A DNA stretch of 9,965 nt, from positions 1 to 9,965 of the forward strand of contig JBFKQZ010000109.1 of the NCBI GenBank assembly GCA_041627475.1. Direction: 5' to 3'. Position 1 is the first letter of the stretch; the number at the start of each line of letters is the position of its first letter. This DNA is from JBFGFG01 sp041627475. Lineage in GTDB: Bacteria; Actinomycetota; Nitriliruptoria; Nitriliruptorales; Nitriliruptoraceae. Below the pieces are notes generated by a model. It was given only the letters and a program-made list of their open reading frames with translations. It ran no database searches and had not been told where the DNA came from. This document shows, one piece after another, positions 6,237 through 9,965 of this stretch. A program made the translations under genes and the position numbers.

Positions 6237-8156
6237 GTGAGCGAGTACCGCGCCGGCAACATCTCCGTCCTCAAGGGCCTCGAGGGCGTCCGGCGACGCC
6301 CCGCCATGTACATCGGCTCGACCGACCGGCGCGGCCTGCACCACCTCGTGTGGGAGGTCGTGGACAACGCCGTCGACGAACACCTGGCCGGCTACTGCGG
6401 GACGATCACGGTGCGCCTGCTGGCGGACGGCGGCTGCGAGGTGACCGATGACGGCCGCGGCATCCCCGTCGACCTCCATGAGGAGGAGGGCAAGAGCGGC
6501 GTCGAGCTGGCACTGACGACCCTCCACGCGGGCGGCAAGTTCGACTCGCAGACCTATGCCGTCTCCGGTGGGCTCCACGGGGTCGGTGTCTCGGTCGTCA
6601 ACGCGCTGTCGACCCGCACCGAGGTCGAGGTCGTGCGTGACGGCCACCTCCACACCATCGCGTTCGAGCGCGGTCCGGTCGTGGACGAGCTCGCGCAGCG
6701 GAAGAAGCAGTCGGGCCACGGCACGACCGTCCGGTTCTGGCCGGACGACGAGATCTTCGACACCACGACCTTCCGCTGGGACCCGATCGTGGAGCGTCTG
6801 CGCGAGACCGCCTTCCTCAACCCGGGTCTCACGTGCAAGCTGGTCGACGAGCGCGAGGACAGCAAGCGCTCGACGACCTTCCGCTTCGACGACGGTCTGT
6901 CGGACTTCGTCGAGCTGCTGCTGCACGGCAACAGCCCGATGGTGCCGACGGTGCGGTTCCACGACTCGCGCGAGATCGACGGCGAGCAGGTCGCGCTGGA
7001 CGTTGCGTTGACCTGGACCACGGGCTTCCACGACGAGCGGCTGCGGTCGTACGTCAACATCGTGCGCACCGCCGACGGCGGCACGCACGAGGAGGGCTTC
7101 CGCCGGGCGATGACCGAGGTCTTCAAGGAGTACGCGAAGACCTCGCGGGCCAAGACCAAGAAGGACCCCGACCTGGAGGGCTCGGACCTGCGTGAGGGGT
7201 TGGTCGCGGTCATCTCGCTGAAGCTGCCCGACCCGCAGTTCGAGGGCCAGACGAAGGGGCGTCTCGGGTCGTCGATGGCCCGCAGCTACGTCCAGACGGT
7301 CGTCGGCGAGCACCTGCAGGACTGGATCAACGCCCACGGCTCTCGTGCCGCCAAGGTCGTCAAGCGCGCCGTGCTCGCGGCCAGGTCGCGCACCGCGGCG
7401 CGTGCTGCCCGCGACCTCACCCGGCGCAAGGGGCTGCTGGACCAGCAGTCCGCGGGCCTGCCCGGCAAGCTCGCCGACTGCACCAGCCGCGACCCCGAGG
7501 AGACCGAGCTCTACATCGTCGAGGGCGACTCGGCGGGCGGCTCCTCCAAGCAGGCCAGGGACCGCCAGACCCAGGCGATCCTGCCGTTGCGCGGCAAGGT
7601 GCTCAACGTCGAGAAGGCGCAGCTGCGGCGCGTGCTCGAGAACAACGAGATCCAGGCGCTGATCAAGGCGATCGGGACCGGGGTCGAGCCCGAGTTCGAC
7701 GCCGAGAAGCTCCGCTACCACAAGATCATCCTGATGGCCGACGCCGACATCGACGGCGGGCACATCACGACGCTGCTGCTGACCTTCTTCTTCCGGCTGA
7801 TGCGCCCGCTGGTCGAGGAGGGACGCCTGTTCCTCGCCCAGCCGCCGCTCTACCAGCTGCGCAAGGGCGACCGGATCGCCTACGCCATGACCGACCGCGA
7901 GCGCGAGCGGCTGATCAAGACCGAGTTCAAGTCCCAGAAGGTCGACGTGCAGCGGTTCAAGGGTCTCGGTGAGATGGACGCCGAGCAGCTGTGGGCGACC
8001 ACGATGGACCCGGCCCGTCGGACGCTGCTGCGGGTGGACATCACCGACGCCGAGGAGGCCGACGAGCAGTTCGCGCTGCTGATGGGCTCCCGGACCGACC
8101 CGCGCCGCGAGTGGATCATCGAGAAGGCGAAGTTCGCGACGAACCTCGACGTCTGA
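6237..8156 (+). CDS. gyrB: DNA gyrase subunit B (type IIA topoisomerase ATPase subunit)
   Basis: 639 residues, the usual length of actinobacterial GyrB. The N-terminal GHKL ATPase has EVVDNAVDE (40-48), DDGRGIPV (71-78) and GGLHGVG (111-117); the transducer carries the QTK loop (K340). The TOPRIM domain has EGDSAGG (429-435), PLRGKVLNVEKA (450-461) and the metal site DADIDGGHI (502-510); the tail has QRFKGLGEM and LWATTMDP. It introduces negative supercoils together with GyrA. The start is the GTG at 6237, placing SEYRAGNISVLKGLEGVR at the N-terminus as in homologues; a weak AGGG lies before it. Reading further upstream to the ATG at 6153 adds 28 residues unlike the family. No gyrA, recF or dnaN is beside it, so a ParE-like or second GyrB role cannot be excluded, though the motifs favour GyrB. 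Confidence 0.9.
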   Translation: MSEYRAGNISVLKGLEGVRRRPAMYIGSTDRRGLHHLVWEVVDNAVDEHLAGYCGTITVRLLADGGCEVTDDGRGIPVDLHEEEGKSGVELALTTLHAGGKFDSQTYAVSGGLHGVGVSVVNALSTRTEVEVVRDGHLHTIAFERGPVVDELAQRKKQSGHGTTVRFWPDDEIFDTTTFRWDPIVERLRETAFLNPGLTCKLVDEREDSKRSTTFRFDDGLSDFVELLLHGNSPMVPTVRFHDSREIDGEQVALDVALTWTTGFHDERLRSYVNIVRTADGGTHEEGFRRAMTEVFKEYAKTSRAKTKKDPDLEGSDLREGLVAVISLKLPDPQFEGQTKGRLGSSMARSYVQTVVGEHLQDWINAHGSRAAKVVKRAVLAARSRTAARAARDLTRRKGLLDQQSAGLPGKLADCTSRDPEETELYIVEGDSAGGSSKQARDRQTQAILPLRGKVLNVEKAQLRRVLENNEIQALIKAIGTGVEPEFDAEKLRYHKIILMADADIDGGHITTLLLTFFFRLMRPLVEEGRLFLAQPPLYQLRKGDRIAYAMTDRERERLIKTEFKSQKVDVQRFKGLGEMDAEQLWATTMDPARRTLLRVDITDAEEADEQFALLMGSRTDPRREWIIEKAKFATNLDV

Positions 8157-8164
8157 CCGTGCAC

Positions 8165-8178
8165 GGCGCGGCCGCGCC
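8165..8178. repeat. 14-base perfect palindrome just after gyrB
   Basis: GGCGCGGCCGCGCC, beginning nine bases after the gyrB stop. It could fold into a five-pair GC stem with a GGCC loop, but no T tract follows, so it is at best a weak transcription pause or terminator. It sits in the gap before fdhD. Confidence 0.35.
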
Positions 8179-8199
8179 TGCTCCCATGGGGCGACGGCA

Positions 8200-8207
8200 G
8201 GGGGGAG
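8200..8207 (+). promoter_or_regulatory. Ribosome binding site of fdhD
   Basis: GGGGGGAG, five bases before the GTG at 8213. It picks this start over the in-frame GTG at 8159 and ATG at 8186, which have no comparable signal. Confidence 0.65.
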
Positions 8208-8212
8208 TCGAC

Positions 8213-9043
8213 GTGCGACGCGACGTGGAGGTCCCGGCCGTCCGGCGGACGGGACCGACCGAGGACGTCATGGTCCGCGAGGAGCCGCTGACGGTCCGGC
8301 TCGCGGCCCGGGGCGGCCCCGGCACGCCCGTCTGGACGACCCTGCGGACACCCGGCCACGACCTCGACCTGGCGCTGGGCTGGTGCGTCGCCGAAGGGCT
8401 CGTCCGCTCGCTGTCGGACGTGGTCGACGTCCACCACTGCACGACCGAGGACGGCGCGCCCGACGCGAACACCGTGACCGTCCGGCTGGACCGGACGGAG
8501 CTCGAGGACCTCGACCGTCTGCGCCGCGCCGGCGCATCGACCGCGGCCTGCGGGCTGTGCGGGCGTGACGAGCTCCACCGTCTGCTCGACCGCTGCCCGC
8601 CAGCGCCCCGGACCGGCGTGCGGGTCCGCGTGACGGTGCTGCACGACCTCGCCGACGAGCTGGTGCGCCACCAGCCGCTGTTCGCCACCACCGGCGGGTG
8701 CCACGCCGCGGCGCTCGCCGGCGCGTCGGGCCACCTGCTGGCCGTGCGCGAGGACGTCGGACGCCACAACGCCGTCGACGCCGTCGTCGGCGCCGTCACG
8801 CGGGCCGGCGAACAGGGCGACGTCCTGCTGCTGTCCGGCCGCGCCGGGTACGAGCTCGTCGCCAAGGCCGTCGCCGCCCGCATCCCGGTGGTCGCCTCCG
8901 TCGGCGCAGCGACCGACCTCGCCGCGGGGACGGCGGAGGCGGCCGGCATCACGCTGGTCACGTTCGTCGGCCGGGACCACGGCGGCACCGTGCTGACGCA
9001 CGCCGACCGGCTCGACCTGCAACCCACCGGAGCCCACCGATGA
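8213..9043 (+). CDS. fdhD: Formate dehydrogenase accessory sulfurtransferase FdhD
   Basis: 276 residues from the GTG at 8213, matching the family's usual length (E. coli 277). Motifs in order: MVREEPLTVRL (20-30), LALGWCVAEGLV (54-64), the sulfur-carrying CGLCG with C113 and C116, TGGCHAAAL (160-168), REDVGRHNAVD (179-189) and SGRAGYELVAKA (208-219). FdhD takes sulfur from the cysteine desulfurase IscS on the CxxC loop and inserts it into the bis-MGD molybdenum cofactor, which activates formate dehydrogenases. The next gene encodes such an oxidoreductase and overlaps this one by four bases, so the pair is coupled. It lies 56 bases after gyrB and may be read with it or from its own promoter. 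The N-terminal codons before MVREEPL are variable and the exact start is less certain than the family. Confidence 0.94.
   Translation: MRRDVEVPAVRRTGPTEDVMVREEPLTVRLAARGGPGTPVWTTLRTPGHDLDLALGWCVAEGLVRSLSDVVDVHHCTTEDGAPDANTVTVRLDRTELEDLDRLRRAGASTAACGLCGRDELHRLLDRCPPAPRTGVRVRVTVLHDLADELVRHQPLFATTGGCHAAALAGASGHLLAVREDVGRHNAVDAVVGAVTRAGEQGDVLLLSGRAGYELVAKAVAARIPVVASVGAATDLAAGTAEAAGITLVTFVGRDHGGTVLTHADRLDLQPTGAHR
9029..9032 (+). promoter_or_regulatory. Ribosome binding site of the oxidoreductase gene
   Basis: GGAG seven bases before the ATG at 9040, inside the end of fdhD, supporting the ATGA-overlap start. Confidence 0.55.
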
Positions 9044-9965
9044 CCACGCACCCGCCCGTGCCCGGCGCGCGCCCGCCCGCGGACCCCGACGCCGAGCTGC
9101 GGCACACACCCGAGCCCGAACGGGCGGCGGGCATCCCCGCCGTGGTGTCGTCGGCTGACGTCGTGCTCCGACGGGCCGGACCCAGGGGACTGCGTGAGCT
9201 GGCGCGGGTGAACCAGTTCGACGGCTTCGACTGTCCGTCGTGCGCCTGGGCCGATCCCGAGGACGAGCGGTCGATCGCCGAGTTCTGCGAGAACGGCGCG
9301 AAGGCCGTGGCCGACGCGGCGGACCGGCACCGCGCGGACGCCGACTTCTTCGCGGGCCATGCGATCGAGGACCTGCTCGGCCACACCGACAGGTGGCTCA
9401 ACGACGCCGGCCGCCTGACCACACCGATGGTCCGTCGCGAGGGCGCGACGCACCTCGAGCCGATCGCGTGGGAGGACGCCGAGCAGCTCGTCGCGCAGCA
9501 CCTGGCCGCCACCACGCCAGACCGCGCCGTGTTCTACACCAGCGGTCGCGCGTCGAACGAGGCCGCGTTCCTCTACCAGCTGTGGGCGCGCACGCTCGGC
9601 ACGAACAACCTCCCCGACTGCTCGAACATGTGCCACGAGTCGACGGGCACCGCGCTGTCGCCGACCGTGGGCGTGGGCAAGGGCACGGTGCACCTGCACG
9701 ACCTCGAGCGCGCCGACGTGGTCGTCGTGCTCGGCCAGAACCCGGGCACCAACGCGCCGCGCATGCTGACCGCGCTGCAGCAGTGCGTCGACGGCGGCGG
9801 GACGATCGTGGCGGTCAACCCGATGAAGGAGGTCGGGCTCAGCCGCTTCGTCAACCCGCAGGACTTCAAGCGGCCGACGCGGCTGCGCAAGGCCCTCACC
9901 GAAGGCACCGAGCTCGCCAGCGAGCACCTGCAGGTCCGCATCGGCGGCGACCTCGCGCTGCTCAC
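9040..9965 (+). CDS. YdeP/FdhF-family molybdopterin oxidoreductase alpha subunit (partial)
   Basis: The ATG at 9040 opens a frame that runs off the right edge; 308 residues are seen of a family usually near 750. After a Pro-rich start come VNQFDGFDCPSCAW and EFCENGAKAV, with C65, C68 and C83 as candidate iron-sulfur ligands, fewer than the four of classical formate dehydrogenase FdhF. Next are WLNDAGRLTTPM, YTSGRASNEAAFLYQLWAR and NNLPDCSNMCHESTG: C198 stands where E. coli FdhF has its selenocysteine (ARVUHGP) and should ligate molybdenum. LGQNPGTNAPRML follows. This is the YdeP-like branch often paired with FdhD; the substrate is not established (formate is a guess, and E. coli YdeP is linked to acid resistance). 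The start overlaps the fdhD stop (ATGA). The C-terminal molybdopterin-binding domain is outside the window. Confidence 0.93.
   Translation, partial: MTTHPPVPGARPPADPDAELRHTPEPERAAGIPAVVSSADVVLRRAGPRGLRELARVNQFDGFDCPSCAWADPEDERSIAEFCENGAKAVADAADRHRADADFFAGHAIEDLLGHTDRWLNDAGRLTTPMVRREGATHLEPIAWEDAEQLVAQHLAATTPDRAVFYTSGRASNEAAFLYQLWARTLGTNNLPDCSNMCHESTGTALSPTVGVGKGTVHLHDLERADVVVVLGQNPGTNAPRMLTALQQCVDGGGTIVAVNPMKEVGLSRFVNPQDFKRPTRLRKALTEGTELASEHLQVRIGGDLALL

Noticed and set aside
6183..7763. 526-codon minus-strand frame opposite gyrB
   Set aside because: Antisense to an unmistakable GyrB; its composition is low-information and no motif is visible.
8165..8178. Palindrome after gyrB as an intrinsic terminator
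   Set aside because: Only a five-pair stem and no T tract, so it is listed as a repeat, not a terminator.
8116..9927. 603-codon minus-strand frame opposite fdhD and the oxidoreductase
   Set aside because: Antisense shadow of two motif-rich genes; the text is Ser/Arg/Pro-rich without a recognisable domain.
1..9965. tRNA, rRNA, CRISPR array, insertion sequence or phage attachment site
   Set aside because: No repeat-spacer pattern, transposase motif, terminal inverted repeats or tRNA-like cloverleaf was seen; nearly every base belongs to a recognised gene.

Overview
The window is very GC-rich (around 70% by eye), densely coding, full of GTG starts and ATGA/GTGA stop-start overlaps, with almost no intergenic DNA. 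Together with actinobacterial-style GyrB, FdhD and NrtR-like proteins this suggests a chromosomal segment of a high-GC actinobacterium, possibly a deep-branching class such as Nitriliruptoria, Acidimicrobiia or Thermoleophilia. The exact taxon is a guess.

Left and middle (1-6085, all minus strand, read right to left): one probable transcription unit beginning with an MscS-type channel and continuing into a KaiBC clock-like module. Its order is mscS, a divergent KaiB-like gene, a receiver-domain protein whose C-terminal helical domain resembles the KaiA/RsbU fold, a canonical kaiB, a full-length double-domain kaiC, a soluble PAS histidine kinase, a NrtR-type Nudix/winged-helix regulator with a degraded Nudix box, and the N-terminus of a gene running off the left edge (possibly a ProA-like aldehyde dehydrogenase). 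Four of the junctions are 4-base overlaps, which argues for coupled translation.

The 151 bases at 6086-6236 are the only divergent intergenic region. From there, on the plus strand, come gyrB (type IIA topoisomerase ATPase subunit, without gyrA or recF beside it), then fdhD and, overlapping it, the first 308 codons of a YdeP/FdhF-type molybdopterin oxidoreductase that is cut by the right edge. FdhD is the sulfurtransferase that activates the molybdenum cofactor of formate dehydrogenases, so the last two genes form an enzyme-plus-maturase pair.

The most interesting point is the Kai module. KaiC keeps both Walker A motifs, both catalytic Glu pairs and the Ser-Thr autophosphorylation pair, and one KaiB is close to the cyanobacterial protein. 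Next to them sits a protein built like KaiA (receiver-type N-terminus plus a KaiA/RsbU-like helical domain), but with an intact phosphorylatable receiver. A histidine kinase lies in the same operon and there is no DNA-binding response regulator. This looks like a candidate actinobacterial KaiABC-type timer wired to a phosphorelay.
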